From the NCBI GenBank assembly GCA_022563885.1, contig JADFMM010000001.1:1-64000 (forward strand): 64,000 bases of DNA. The letters are read 5' to 3'. The position numbers were made by a program, and so were the translations under genes. Positions 46,321 to 55,092 of the stretch are shown one piece after another. The notes under the pieces are model-generated. The model did no database searches and was not told the DNA's origin. It saw only the letters and a list, made by a program, of their open reading frames with translations. The DNA comes from Planctomycetota bacterium. GTDB taxonomy: Bacteria; Planctomycetota; Phycisphaerae; Sedimentisphaerales; Anaerobacaceae. The first letter of the stretch is position 1. Every line of letters begins with the position of its first letter.

Positions 46321-46665
46321 ATGCTGGCCTTTGTCGATCTGACCGACGCCACGGCACGCTTTACTACGGACTATGTCCTGCAGTCGAGGCGGTCCGCCAT
46401 TGTGGATCGGATTAGGAGAAACCGTCAGAGCGTGCAACTCGTGCTGGACGGCAAACTGATCGAGGTGTCCTTCGAGCAGATCCGCCAAAATGCGTGGCGG
46501 CTGAACACGAATTCCGAGCACGATTCCTACGTCGAGTCGTGTGACCCGGAATTGAACCAGGCCGAAAAAATGGCTCGCTCTAGGGCCAACGGTGGAGTTT
46601 TCAGACAGAGTCTAGTTTTCCCTTGCCACCTGGCCGAGGGCGCGGTATTATCAGCCGACACTTAA
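46321..46665 (+). CDS. Hypothetical protein, probably a gene remnant
   Basis: 114 residues; the same frame stays open upstream to about 46240 (reading DDLWDLTHRVLERRDDIFNT). The composition looks coding: AFVDLTDATARFTTDYVLQS, RRSAIVDRIRRNRQSVQLVL. No family is recognised. The C-terminal part (SYVESCDPELNQAEKMA) is similar at DNA level to minus-strand 33290-33345. The end includes GAGTTTTCAGACAGAG, a word shared with 8968-8983. It lies in a repeat-rich region and may be only a fragment. Confidence 0.3.
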   Translation: MLAFVDLTDATARFTTDYVLQSRRSAIVDRIRRNRQSVQLVLDGKLIEVSFEQIRQNAWRLNTNSEHDSYVESCDPELNQAEKMARSRANGGVFRQSLVFPCHLAEGAVLSADT

Positions 46666-46931
46666 GGATGTGTGTGATCAAGTTCGGTTCAATACGTTGT
46701 ACAGTCTACAAAAGGATGTTGTAGAACAATGCTTGGGAATGGATTCTCACGGTGCAGTACAATGCAGTGTTACACGCCTGTCTGTCCTCATCTGAGTCCT
46801 AATAGGATTTTCCCATTCCCACTCTCATCCGAGTGATCATCACTCGCCTCTACCTCATTCCATCCAGGCTGCTATTGAAGGAGTCAAGATAAACGGCACC
46901 GGGAGTGCTCCGTGAAACACCGTTGTGAATA

Positions 46932-47113
46932 CGGGATCGGCAAGAAATCAATTGGACAATTTGGGATCCAAGCGTACCTCATATTTGGTCGCGCTCGATT
47001 GAGCGAAACCACAGGCGTAGGTGTTCTACGTCCGAGATTTCGTGATTGGGAAGCGATCAAAGAGGGCGTGCAATTGGACATTCAAAAGTCCAGGTCATTT
47101 CTTGCCAGTCCCT
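46932..47113 (+). mobile_element. Repeat class B, copy B2 (182 bp, MITE-like)
   Basis: Bounded by CGGGATCGGCAAGAAATC and, inverted, GGGACTGGCAAGAAATG. Flanked on both sides by TA, which suggests a TA target duplication as used by IS630/Tc1-mariner elements. The core hairpin CGTAG-N5-CTACG is intact. It lies 73 bp upstream of the YSPYAFG protein gene. One plus-strand frame is open through the whole copy. Confidence 0.85.
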
Positions 47114-47186
47114 AAGTGAAGCACTGCAGAGACGGGTGATGGCTGTCATGGTCTAAATCGCAACATGGTGCAAAGGGGGACTAAGA

Positions 47187-47978
47187 ATGAAATGGATTTC
47201 ATTTTTTGTCTTGTTGATGTTGACGGCAAGTCCTGCCCTAGGAAGGACGCGTGGGTATATGTCCTATGCCACGAGGATTCGATATTCGCCCTATGCCTTT
47301 GGGATTCATCACTCGGGCCTTATTCCCGCGAGGATTCATTATAGTCCCTATGCCTTTGGCGTCGGCCATTCGGGCCTTATTTCTGATTACATCGTTTATT
47401 CGCCTTATGCATTCGGCGTCCGACACAGCGGTTTGGTGTCCCAGTGGGGAATCCACCGCTTGCCCCTGGTCGCCTGGTGCGAAGAGGGCAGACGGGGAAG
47501 GGGGCAGATAGTCGGCCCTACCGGCTCGCAGCAAGCCCAAGCCAGTAGGCCGACCCATCACCGGCGCGTCAGCCGTGGCCCTGCCCCTCGCAAGCGGACC
47601 GGCCGCGGCGCGGATGTTGCATCGCGGATTGATCAGGTAACGATCGCACGCAACTGTCTCGATAAGGTGATTCCCGGTCGATATAGGATCACGCGACTCT
47701 TGAGGATCGGCGGAGAAACGGTGAGCTTCGACGTCCACCTCAAGGATACGGGGTGCATCATCAAGTATTGGAATCAAGCCAAGATTAATGCCATCAAGCA
47801 GGATGCGGGAAGCCAGGAAAGAGTGTATTCCCGGTACTTAAAATCATGGGCGCGGTATGCCAACGAGATTGAGTTGAAAGGCGGTAAGGTGCTGCATCTT
47901 GTCTCTTACGATGAACACAAGATACCAGAGAAGCTAGCCGATCTCTTGCCGGTGAGGGTAGCGCAGAGCGTCAACTGA
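47187..47978 (+). CDS. Secreted protein with YSPYAFG repeats
   Basis: A 263-residue protein. The signal peptide MKWISFFVLLMLTASPALG is followed by three tandem repeats of about 22 residues: IRYSPYAFGIHHSGLIPAR, IHYSPYAFGVGHSGLISDY, IVYSPYAFGVRHSGLVSQW. A basic, Pro/Arg-rich linker follows (about 105-145), then a C-terminal domain of about 120 residues (VIPGRYRITRLLRIGGETVS, FDVHLKDTGCIIKYWNQAK). No known enzyme motif. A good terminator follows at 48018. The function is unknown. Confidence 0.75.
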   Translation: MKWISFFVLLMLTASPALGRTRGYMSYATRIRYSPYAFGIHHSGLIPARIHYSPYAFGVGHSGLISDYIVYSPYAFGVRHSGLVSQWGIHRLPLVAWCEEGRRGRGQIVGPTGSQQAQASRPTHHRRVSRGPAPRKRTGRGADVASRIDQVTIARNCLDKVIPGRYRITRLLRIGGETVSFDVHLKDTGCIIKYWNQAKINAIKQDAGSQERVYSRYLKSWARYANEIELKGGKVLHLVSYDEHKIPEKLADLLPVRVAQSVN

Positions 47979-48017
47979 TGAGTCAACATTTTCTTTTCTT
48001 ATCTTAACCTGCAACAG

Positions 48018-48046
48018 AGTCCTCACCTTGGTGGGGACTTTGTTGT
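48018..48046 (+). terminator. Rho-independent terminator
   Basis: The stem is AGTCCTCACC/GGTGGGGACT with a two-base centre (one G-T wobble), followed by TTTGTTGT. It lies 40 bp after the YSPYAFG gene. A second hairpin, TAGCC-GAAA-GGCTA at 48050-48063, overlaps the stop codon of the HNH gene on the other strand. Confidence 0.75.
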
Positions 48047-48060
48047 ATATAGCCGAAAGG

Positions 48061-48696
48061 CTACCGCAATTCCACAGACCAGTAGGCGTGATCCAGGAAC
48101 TGTTTCCAGCTCCGGTAACGCTGATGACCCAGGTGCACGTGTACCACCGGATTATGTTCCGGTTGTAGGGGCTTCTTGACCAGGGTCATCCGAGCCTGCT
48201 CAGGCGTACGTCCGCCCTTCTTAGTATTGCAGGCGACACAGGCGCAGACAATGTTCTCCCAAGTTGCCTTGCCACCGATACTACGGGGAACGACATGGTC
48301 TAAAGAGAGTTCGTGTGTCACAAATCGTTTCCCGCAATACTGGCACCTGTTCTTGTCTCTAGCGAATATATTGCGACGATTGAACCGCACCTCGTTGCGG
48401 GGCAGGCGATCATAGAAGAGAAGCCGGATGACCCGGGGGGCGGCAATGTAGAAATTGACCGTGGAGATCCAGTCATGGTCTTGCGGTTCGAAATCACGCT
48501 TCAATTGAGATAGTTCACACCAACTTTCAAAATTGTGATTGGCATAGTACCCCTCGTCGCAGGCAATCACTTCGGCCAGTTCGCGTAAGAGTAACGAAAA
48601 CGCCTTCCTCACCCCCACGATCCGCACTGCCATGTAGTGCTTGTTTAGGACGAGCACACTGCAGTCCAGTCCAACATTGCTTTGAAAAATCGCCAT
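48061..48696 (-). CDS. HNH endonuclease family protein
   Basis: A 211-residue protein. The HNH domain is in the C-terminal half: RCQYCGKRFVTHELSLDHVV followed by PRSIGGKATWENIVCACVAC and NTKKGGRTPEQA, with CxxC pairs as zinc ligands and DHV as the catalytic core. The N-terminal half (SVLVLNKHYMAVRIVGVRKA) is shared with a widespread chromosomal HNH family of unknown cellular role. It is not obviously part of a phage or restriction system here. Confidence 0.9.
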   Translation of the reverse strand: MAIFQSNVGLDCSVLVLNKHYMAVRIVGVRKAFSLLLRELAEVIACDEGYYANHNFESWCELSQLKRDFEPQDHDWISTVNFYIAAPRVIRLLFYDRLPRNEVRFNRRNIFARDKNRCQYCGKRFVTHELSLDHVVPRSIGGKATWENIVCACVACNTKKGGRTPEQARMTLVKKPLQPEHNPVVHVHLGHQRYRSWKQFLDHAYWSVELR

Positions 48697-48740
48697 TCCG
48701 ACACCGTTTCAGGTCAACCCCCTATGTGTCGCAACCTGAG

Positions 48741-49055
48741 CTAACGCGACTTATCGGGCGTGTGAACAGCGTTTGAAGACAAACGTTCCCGCATCAAACG
48801 CCCCATTTTAAACTTCACAGTCCTCTTCGCAGGTACTTCGACCCGCTCCAGTGTTTTCGGATTTTGGGCCACTCTGGCTGCCCGTGTCCGGGTTTCAAAT
48901 ACGCCAAAATCACGAAACTCCAAGCGATTGTCTTCGCACAACTCGTCTGTGATTTCATCAAGGAAGGCCTGCACGATGCTTTTCACTGCGACGCGTTTGG
49001 CCTGCGTGCGCTCAGCAATACGATCGATGAGTTCTTTCTTGGTAATTGTCGCCAT
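48741..49055 (-). CDS. HU/IHF-type DNA-binding protein
   Basis: A 104-residue histone-like protein: MATITKKELIDRIAERTQAK, then VKSIVQAFLDEITDELCEDN and RLEFRDFGVFETRTRAARVA with QNPKTLERVEVPAKRTVKFK, the DNA-intercalating arm region. Slightly longer than HU. The final stretch MGRLMRERLSSNAVHTPDKSR is an extension. Confidence 0.92.
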   Translation of the reverse strand: MATITKKELIDRIAERTQAKRVAVKSIVQAFLDEITDELCEDNRLEFRDFGVFETRTRAARVAQNPKTLERVEVPAKRTVKFKMGRLMRERLSSNAVHTPDKSR

Positions 49056-49415
49056 AACCTACCTCACCTCAGAAAAGAGCTGTCAGAAAACGACGCTTTG
49101 ATGCTTGCGGTACGTGCGCGAGTCCAGACCAAACCTCTACTATCCCCTGCACAAAACCTTGACACACGTATTCACCGGTACCGAGCAAAATACCGTCGCC
49201 CGACAGCCCCCTAGAGGGATCAAAAGCAATCAGTGAGTGAACACGTCAACAACTGCAAGCCACTATACTGCAAAGACTTCGAGTCAGCAAGCCATTTTCG
49301 TAAAAAACCTCCAGTGTCGATCGGAGCAGCTTTTTCCGCCGATTTTCCGCCTACGAATGGGCCGATCCCATCCCGCCGGCTCAAACCGGATCCCCCCGCT
49401 AGCCCTCCGGCCCGC
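49056..49415. other. Intergenic region between HU and ribF
   Basis: 360 bp without a gene. It holds the upstream region of the HU gene and the end of the ribF transcript. A short inverted repeat ATGGG-N5-CCCAT lies near 49357-49371. No clear promoter was found. Confidence 0.4.
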
Positions 49416-50387
49416 TTACTGGGTCAGCACGCGCATGGCCTCCTGGCAATCCAGCTCAATCTGTCGAACCAGGTCCTCGGCTGAAGGGAACTTGTGTTGA
49501 CTTCGTAAGTGAGCGACGAAATCAAGGGTCATGTGCGCGGCTGCCACGTCGGTCAACGATCGATCCAATACGTGCGCTTCGATGGAAAGAGGGAATTGGT
49601 CTCCGAAGGTGGCCGTCTGTCCGAGGCTAAACACGGCCGGAAGCGCATCGCTCTCGCCCATGAGTTCTTCAGTCGAGTCTTGCAGACGAACATATCCGGC
49701 ATAGACGCCCTCCGCCGGGATTATTTGGTCTGGCTTGGGCATGTTGAGCGTCGGAAAACCCAGTTCGCGTCCCTTCCCCCTGCCCGATGCGATCTGGCCC
49801 GTCAGCCGGTAGGGGCGCCCCAAGGCCAGCGCTGCCTCGGCCACATGGCCGCTCTCCAACATATAGCGGATCATCGTGCTGGAAACGCGGATCCTCTGTC
49901 CCGTAGACAGGTGGATGTACTTCGCGTCCACAACGACGACCTCAAACCCGTAGTCCTGTCCCAACGCCGTGAGTGTTGCAATGTTTCCCTGTCGATTCGC
50001 TCCAAAGTTAAAATCATCCCCTTCCACGATAACAGAGGGGCGGATGCGCTCCGCCAGAAAGTCTGCCACGAATGCTCGGGCAGAGAGAGACAATAGCTCA
50101 CGGTTGTCTTCCAGGACGAGGATGCGATCCTCTACGTAGGGATAGAGCAAACGACGCTTAGGAATAAGCGGGGTCAGCACCCCGGGGGCCCTGTCGGGGT
50201 AGAGCACTGCCACCGGGTGAGGCTCAAAGGTCAAGACCACCAATTCAGTCTGTCGCGCTTCGGCAATGCCCTTCGCTCTCGCCAGAATCTCGCGGTGTCC
50301 CAGATGGACGCCGTCGAAATTGCCAATCGTGAGGACACAACCCGCCTTGACCGAAACAGAATCTGACAAAGCCCTTGCACTATTCAT
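49416..50387 (-). CDS. ribF: Bifunctional riboflavin kinase/FAD synthetase
   Basis: A 323-residue enzyme with an N-terminal FAD synthetase domain (VLTIGNFDGVHLGHREILAR, VEGDDFNFGANRQGN, RVSSTMIRYMLESGHVAEA) and a C-terminal riboflavin kinase domain (YRLTGQIASGRGKGRELGFP, TLNMPKPDQIIPAEGVYAGY). It makes FMN and FAD from riboflavin. It is divergent from the RNase R gene. Confidence 0.95.
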   Translation of the reverse strand: MNSARALSDSVSVKAGCVLTIGNFDGVHLGHREILARAKGIAEARQTELVVLTFEPHPVAVLYPDRAPGVLTPLIPKRRLLYPYVEDRILVLEDNRELLSLSARAFVADFLAERIRPSVIVEGDDFNFGANRQGNIATLTALGQDYGFEVVVVDAKYIHLSTGQRIRVSSTMIRYMLESGHVAEAALALGRPYRLTGQIASGRGKGRELGFPTLNMPKPDQIIPAEGVYAGYVRLQDSTEELMGESDALPAVFSLGQTATFGDQFPLSIEAHVLDRSLTDVAAAHMTLDFVAHLRSQHKFPSAEDLVRQIELDCQEAMRVLTQ

Positions 50388-50404
50388 GCCTATTCCTTTT
50401 ACTT

Positions 50405-50435
50405 GCCCTTTGGTGGAGTCACCCTGACAAAGGGC
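50405..50435. promoter_or_regulatory. Inverted repeat in the ribF-rnr divergent region
   Basis: GCCCTTTG-N15-CAAAGGGC, a perfect 8-bp inverted repeat midway between the divergent starts. It could be a regulator-binding site or a transcript hairpin. No FMN riboswitch features are present. Confidence 0.35.
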
Positions 50436-50510
50436 CGTTCATTAGAACCACAAAGACAACGAAAAATCAACAGGGTTCCGATGGCCCCCACGGGAAACGC
50501 ATGAGAAGGC

Positions 50511-52712
50511 ATGAAAGAACTGCACAAAGAAAACATCATCAAATACCTGAAAAGTGAAGCGTATACACCGCTGAAGCTGTCGAAACTGGCGCAGGAGTTG
50601 GGTGTTGCCGCGGAAGATCAAGCGCTCTTCAATAGTGCCTTCGAGGAATTGACGAAGGCAGGGCATGTGGTCATTGGGCAGCGAAATCTCATCGACCTGC
50701 GGCCTCTCCCCAGTGAACTGGTCGGCATCTTCCGAGCCAATCCCAAAGGATTCGGGTTCGTCATTCCCTCCGAGCCCAACTCACACGGAGACCTCTTTAT
50801 CGGAGCCAATGAAGCGGCCGATGCCATGACCGGTGATCTGGTGCAAGCCCGCATACTGCGGAAGCGCGGCGGGGCCCGTCAACGCAGGTGCAGTGGCGAA
50901 ATCATTGGCATCCTGGAGCGAGCACACGACCAGTTTGTTGGCACGCTCTTCTCGGAGGGGAAAAACTGGTTTGTTCAGCCCGAGGGAGGGGCCTGCTTTG
51001 ATCCCATCGCCGTGGACGATGTGGCGGCAAAAAACGCCAGAGCGCAGGATAAGGTGGTTGTCGAAATCCTGAGCTACCCCTCTGTCGACCAGATAGCGCG
51101 CGGCGTCATTCTCAAAGTCTTGGGCCGGGCCGGCCTCTATGAAACCGAGATTCAGGCCGTCATGCACCAATTTCACCTGACGCAAGAGTTCGATCATGAC
51201 TGCAAAGCGCAGGCGCAGAACGCAACAAAGCGATTCAAGCCTGAGGCGGGCGCCCATCGAGAGGATAAGACGGACACATGGATCATCACCATCGATCCAC
51301 CCGACGCCAAAGACTTCGATGATGCCATCAGTCTCGAAGAAGCGGGCAACGGCCAGTGGATTCTAGGGATTCATATTGCGGACGTGAGCCACTTCGTCGA
51401 ACCTGATTCCCCGCTCGACCTTGAGGCAAAGGGCAGGGGCAATAGCGTCTATCTACCGGCCCGCACCATTGCCATGCTCCCGGAAGTGCTCAGCAACGGG
51501 GTATGCTCGCTTCAACCCGATCAAGATCGTTTCACCAAGAGCATCTACATCACCTATGACGGCGAGGGGCGGGTCGCCCATCGACACTTCGCCAACAGTG
51601 TGATCCGCTCCAAGCAGAGACTGACCTATCTCGGTGCGGACGCGATCCTGCGGGGGGAGACCGCAGGCTGCCCTCCCCAGACCGTTCAGTTATTGCAGGA
51701 GATGAGTGCCCTGGCGCGGCTGATCAGCAAGCGACGTGCAGGTCAGGGTATGATCCACCTTGACTTGCGGGAAACAGACATCGTTTTTAACGATTCCGGT
51801 GAGATCGTGGATGCCATGCCGGCGGAAAACAGCTTTCCCCACACGATCATCGAAATGTTTATGGTGGAAGCCAACGAGGCGGCCGCGACCCTCCTCGATC
51901 GGCTTGACATCGCGTTCATCCGGCGCGTCCATCCGGAGCCCGATGCCGTCAGTTTGAAGAGCCTTGCCGCACTGGCGAAGAGCTTTGGCTTCACCATGCC
52001 CAAGCTCCCCGACCGTCTTGCGGTGCAAAATCTGCTCGCCGCCGTGAAGAACACCCAGTACTCCTTGGGCATCAATTTGGCGGTCCTGCGTAGTCTCGCA
52101 AAGGCCGAGTATGGTCCCCAGCACGTCGGTCATTACGCCTTGGCCTCCAACTGCTACTGCCATTTCACCAGCCCCATCCGCCGTTATGCCGATCTGCTGG
52201 TCCATCGCGTCATCCAGGACTACCTGACCGATCAAGTGGAGCAGACCAAGCTGAAGGCCCAATCCATCGACCTCGTCGCCATTGGCAAGCAGATTAGTCT
52301 GACTGAGCAGAACGCGGAACGCGCAGAACGCGAACTCAAGAAGATCCTCATCCTCATCCTCTTGAGCAAGCGGATAGGGGATGAATTGAAATGCGTGATC
52401 ACGGGCCTGACCAACTTTGGTGTCTTTGTGCAGTCTTTGAAACTTGGCATCGAGGGACTGATCAAGATCTCCGACCTCGGGGGGGACAAATGGCAGTACC
52501 ACACGGAGACCCACTCGATGGTGGGACAACGCTCCGGCCGTACCATCCGCCTGGGCCAGCCCATAACCGTCAAGATTGTCGCGGTCAACATTCCGGCGCG
52601 TCATCTGGACCTGACGCCGGTGGATCCCATCCTGAACACCGTCCGATCGACCTCTCCCACAAAGAAGCCCGCCAAATCACGAAAGGGGCGGGCTCGCAAG
52701 AGGCGACGGTAG
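50511..52712 (+). CDS. rnr: Ribonuclease R
   Basis: A 733-residue 3'-5' exoribonuclease. N-terminal winged-helix and cold-shock domains (GIFRANPKGFGFVIPSEPNS), the RNB catalytic domain (IDPPDAKDFDDAISLEEAGN; HIADVSHFVEPDSPLDLEAK; GNSVYLPARTIAMLPEVLSN; HFTSPIRRYADLLVHRVIQD), a C-terminal S1 domain (CVITGLTNFGVFVQSLKLGI) and a Lys/Arg-rich tail. It degrades structured RNA. Confidence 0.95.
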   Translation: MKELHKENIIKYLKSEAYTPLKLSKLAQELGVAAEDQALFNSAFEELTKAGHVVIGQRNLIDLRPLPSELVGIFRANPKGFGFVIPSEPNSHGDLFIGANEAADAMTGDLVQARILRKRGGARQRRCSGEIIGILERAHDQFVGTLFSEGKNWFVQPEGGACFDPIAVDDVAAKNARAQDKVVVEILSYPSVDQIARGVILKVLGRAGLYETEIQAVMHQFHLTQEFDHDCKAQAQNATKRFKPEAGAHREDKTDTWIITIDPPDAKDFDDAISLEEAGNGQWILGIHIADVSHFVEPDSPLDLEAKGRGNSVYLPARTIAMLPEVLSNGVCSLQPDQDRFTKSIYITYDGEGRVAHRHFANSVIRSKQRLTYLGADAILRGETAGCPPQTVQLLQEMSALARLISKRRAGQGMIHLDLRETDIVFNDSGEIVDAMPAENSFPHTIIEMFMVEANEAAATLLDRLDIAFIRRVHPEPDAVSLKSLAALAKSFGFTMPKLPDRLAVQNLLAAVKNTQYSLGINLAVLRSLAKAEYGPQHVGHYALASNCYCHFTSPIRRYADLLVHRVIQDYLTDQVEQTKLKAQSIDLVAIGKQISLTEQNAERAERELKKILILILLSKRIGDELKCVITGLTNFGVFVQSLKLGIEGLIKISDLGGDKWQYHTETHSMVGQRSGRTIRLGQPITVKIVAVNIPARHLDLTPVDPILNTVRSTSPTKKPAKSRKGRARKRRR

Positions 52713-52722
52713 GAGTCCTGCC

Positions 52723-53601
52723 ATGAAATTCACCAAGATGCACGGTCTGGGAAACGACTACGTCTATGTCAACTGTTTCGAAGAGACCGTCCAGGATCCC
52801 TGTTCCCTGTCACCTTTGATCAGTGATCGGCGTCGCGGCATCGGTGCCGACGGGCTCATTTTGATCAGCCCTTCCGAAGAGGCCGATGCCAGCATGCAGA
52901 TTTTCAATGCCGACGGCTCTGAAGCAGAGATGTGTGGCAACGGCCTTCGTTGCGTGGCCAAGTACGTGTATGATCATGGTTTGGCGGAGTCGCACGGTCC
53001 ATTCGCGCCGCCGGGCGAACAATCCGGATACCCTGCTTCACTGAGGATCGAGACGGGTCGTGGGCTGCTGACCGTCGGGCTGACCCTCGACGCAGAGAAC
53101 CGTGTCCAAAGCGTCTGCGTTGACATGGGTCAACCCATCCTCGACCCAGACGAGATCCCGGTCCGTCTGGCTGGCCCTGAGATCATCAACCATCCCATAC
53201 GCGTTGACCACCAGAGCCTGGAGATGACGTGCGTTTCCATGGGGAATCCACATGCCGTCTTCGTTGTCGACAGTTTGCAGGAGATCGATGTTCCCCACTT
53301 GGGCGCAATGATCGAAAGCCACGATCACTTTCCCAACCGGACCAACGTCCATTTCGTGGAAATCTTGAACGAGCGGGAACTCCAAGTCCGCACGTGGGAA
53401 CGCGGCAGTGGTATCACCATGGCCTGCGGCACCGGCGCCTGCGCCTGTTGTGTCGCAGTCGTGCTCATGAACAGAGCAGAACGCGTGTGTACGACACATC
53501 TTCCGGGAGGAGATCTCGCTATTCACTGGAACGACACGGACGGTCACGTATACATGACAGGGCCGGCCATAGAAGTCTTTGACGGCATTTGGCCTCTTTA
53601 G
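52723..53601 (+). CDS. dapF: Diaminopimelate epimerase
   Basis: A 292-residue PLP-independent racemase. MKFTKMHGLGNDYVYVNCFE at the start, first catalytic Cys in NADGSEAEMCGNGLRCVAKY, second in TMACGTGACACCVAVV (the Gly-Thr-Gly loop). It makes meso-diaminopimelate for lysine and peptidoglycan. It starts 10 bp after rnr. Its TAG stop includes the first base of repeat A3. Confidence 0.95.
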   Translation: MKFTKMHGLGNDYVYVNCFEETVQDPCSLSPLISDRRRGIGADGLILISPSEEADASMQIFNADGSEAEMCGNGLRCVAKYVYDHGLAESHGPFAPPGEQSGYPASLRIETGRGLLTVGLTLDAENRVQSVCVDMGQPILDPDEIPVRLAGPEIINHPIRVDHQSLEMTCVSMGNPHAVFVVDSLQEIDVPHLGAMIESHDHFPNRTNVHFVEILNERELQVRTWERGSGITMACGTGACACCVAVVLMNRAERVCTTHLPGGDLAIHWNDTDGHVYMTGPAIEVFDGIWPL

Positions 53602-53780
53602 GACCCGCACAACACTAACTTACCGCTTCTCCATCTCATCTTCAGGTCGTCTTTGGCCGTTCCTCAATCGCGAGAGCCTCAACGTAGGCACACTACGTCT
53701 CCGGTTTCGCTCAATCGATCACGACCCAATCCAACCTAAATCTGAGTGGATAAGTCAGTTACTTATTGTCGTACGCGTCC
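53601..53780 (-). mobile_element. Repeat class A, diverged copy A3 (180 bp)
   Basis: Same length and orientation as A2 but more diverged. It begins GGACCCGCACAACACTAAC and ends GTACGCGTCC, with TCTCATCTTCAGGTCGTC and the core (CTCAATCGCGAGAGCC; CTACGT; GGTTTCGCTCAATCGATC) recognisable. The left end overlaps the dapF stop codon. It fills almost all the space between dapF and mtnP. Confidence 0.8.
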
Positions 53781-53793
53781 CTATAAAGCAAAT

Positions 53794-54669
53794 TCACTCG
53801 AAGAGGGGCGCCAGCTTCAGCGTTTTCTCCGCATCTAGCCCGCCCTGCGGCGTCCACACGGCCAGGCCCAGACTCGCGCGGCATGAGCACTCACTATCAA
53901 CGAGATCGGCAGTGCCGGCCAACACCGCCCGCATCAACTCCAAGCAATTCTCTGTCGCCGTCCCCAAATTAGCCATAATCTCAGCCAGTAGCGCCTGTTT
54001 CTCTCGGGTCCCCTCTGGGGGGCGCCAACAGTCGTAGTCGCTGACCAGGGCCACCAGGGTGTAGCACATCTGCGCTTCCCGCGCCAGTTTTGCTTCGGGC
54101 ATGGCGGTCATGCCGATGAGATCGCCTCCCCCAGCGCGATGCATCAGGGATTCGGCGCGAGTCGAAAACTGCGGCCCTTCCATGCAGACGTAGGTCCCTC
54201 TGTCATGCGTCCGACAGTCCAGTGTGCGGGCGGTCTCCACAATGGCCTGATGAACACGTGAACAGACAGGTTCCGCCATTTCGCAATGAACGGCCCCATA
54301 GTCATCGAAGAAACTCCCCAGGCGTCGAACGGTCTTATCGATAAACTGATCGACCACCACCAAGTGGCCGGGTGCGATCTCTTCCCTCAGGGACCCGACC
54401 GCCCCACTCGCCAGTACCGTTCGCACACCCATACGCTTAAACGCATAGATGTTGGCTGCATAGGGGACGCAACTCGGATTGAGCCTGTGGCCCAGGCCAT
54501 GCCGATTCAAGAAGGCCACCTCGCGATCCCCGAAGGTCCCCACCGTTATGGGACCACTGGGCGCTCCGAAAGGCGTGTCCATGTTCACTGTCTCCGTGTC
54601 GGTAAAATGCTCGACTAAGGCATCGCCGAGTCCCGATCCACCGATAATTCCCACCCGATCTGTCGCCAT
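53794..54669 (-). CDS. mtnP: S-methyl-5'-thioadenosine phosphorylase
   Basis: A 291-residue nucleoside phosphorylase: RVGIIGGSGLGDALVEHF, phosphate site FLNRHGLGHRLNPSCVPYAA, DRGTYVCMEGPQFSTRAESL, IGMTAMPEAKLAREAQMCYT and VSDYDCW, whose Asp residues fit purine specificity for methylthioadenosine. It recycles MTA to adenine and methylthioribose-1-phosphate. Confidence 0.93.
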   Translation of the reverse strand: MATDRVGIIGGSGLGDALVEHFTDTETVNMDTPFGAPSGPITVGTFGDREVAFLNRHGLGHRLNPSCVPYAANIYAFKRMGVRTVLASGAVGSLREEIAPGHLVVVDQFIDKTVRRLGSFFDDYGAVHCEMAEPVCSRVHQAIVETARTLDCRTHDRGTYVCMEGPQFSTRAESLMHRAGGGDLIGMTAMPEAKLAREAQMCYTLVALVSDYDCWRPPEGTREKQALLAEIMANLGTATENCLELMRAVLAGTADLVDSECSCRASLGLAVWTPQGGLDAEKTLKLAPLFE

Positions 54670-55092
54670 GGAGCAAGTTCCTTATTTTGATGTCAACACG
54701 GGACGGAGGATAAGGGAAAGGGTTCTGTGGTCGTTGGCTGGGGTGGAACGGGACGCGTCGAAGAAGAGGGAAATACCCTGATCAACACCACGTCCCTCAC
54801 TGAGACCGCGCCGACGCCATGAAGTGCCCAGGATGTTCCCCTAGCGCCCCATCCGCCAGGCGCTGTCTGGACAGCGGGCGCGTGACTCTGCAACCGTCTC
54901 GTTGGTTTTGCACGTCGTTTTGTCATGACCCAAGCCTAAGATTACGCAGTAACTGAGGGCAGTATCTTGATGAAAGTCGGTTCTGTCAATTCCTTCTTTT
55001 CTTGGACTGCGCACCCTCCTCTTTATCTACAGTCGCGAGTGAACGCGCTCTCAACAGTGGCGTCACAAGGCACTAGAATCGGGTGAAAACCT
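54670..55092. other. Divergent intergenic region
   Basis: 423 bp between mtnP (minus) and the SDR gene (plus). No gene, no convincing hairpin. Promoters for both are expected but were not located. Confidence 0.4.

Noticed and set aside
46912-47115. 67-residue frame as a small gene
   Set aside because: It coincides with repeat B2; openness is a property of the repeat.
47270-47440. CRISPR-like spacing of the YSPYAFG codons
   Set aside because: The repeats are in-frame coding units with conserved amino acids and no unique spacers.
48061-48696. HNH protein as part of a defence system
   Set aside because: It belongs to a widespread single-gene chromosomal family and no methylase, helicase or partner gene is near.
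50388-50510. FMN riboswitch upstream of ribF
   Set aside because: Only a simple inverted repeat is present; the conserved FMN-aptamer segments are absent.
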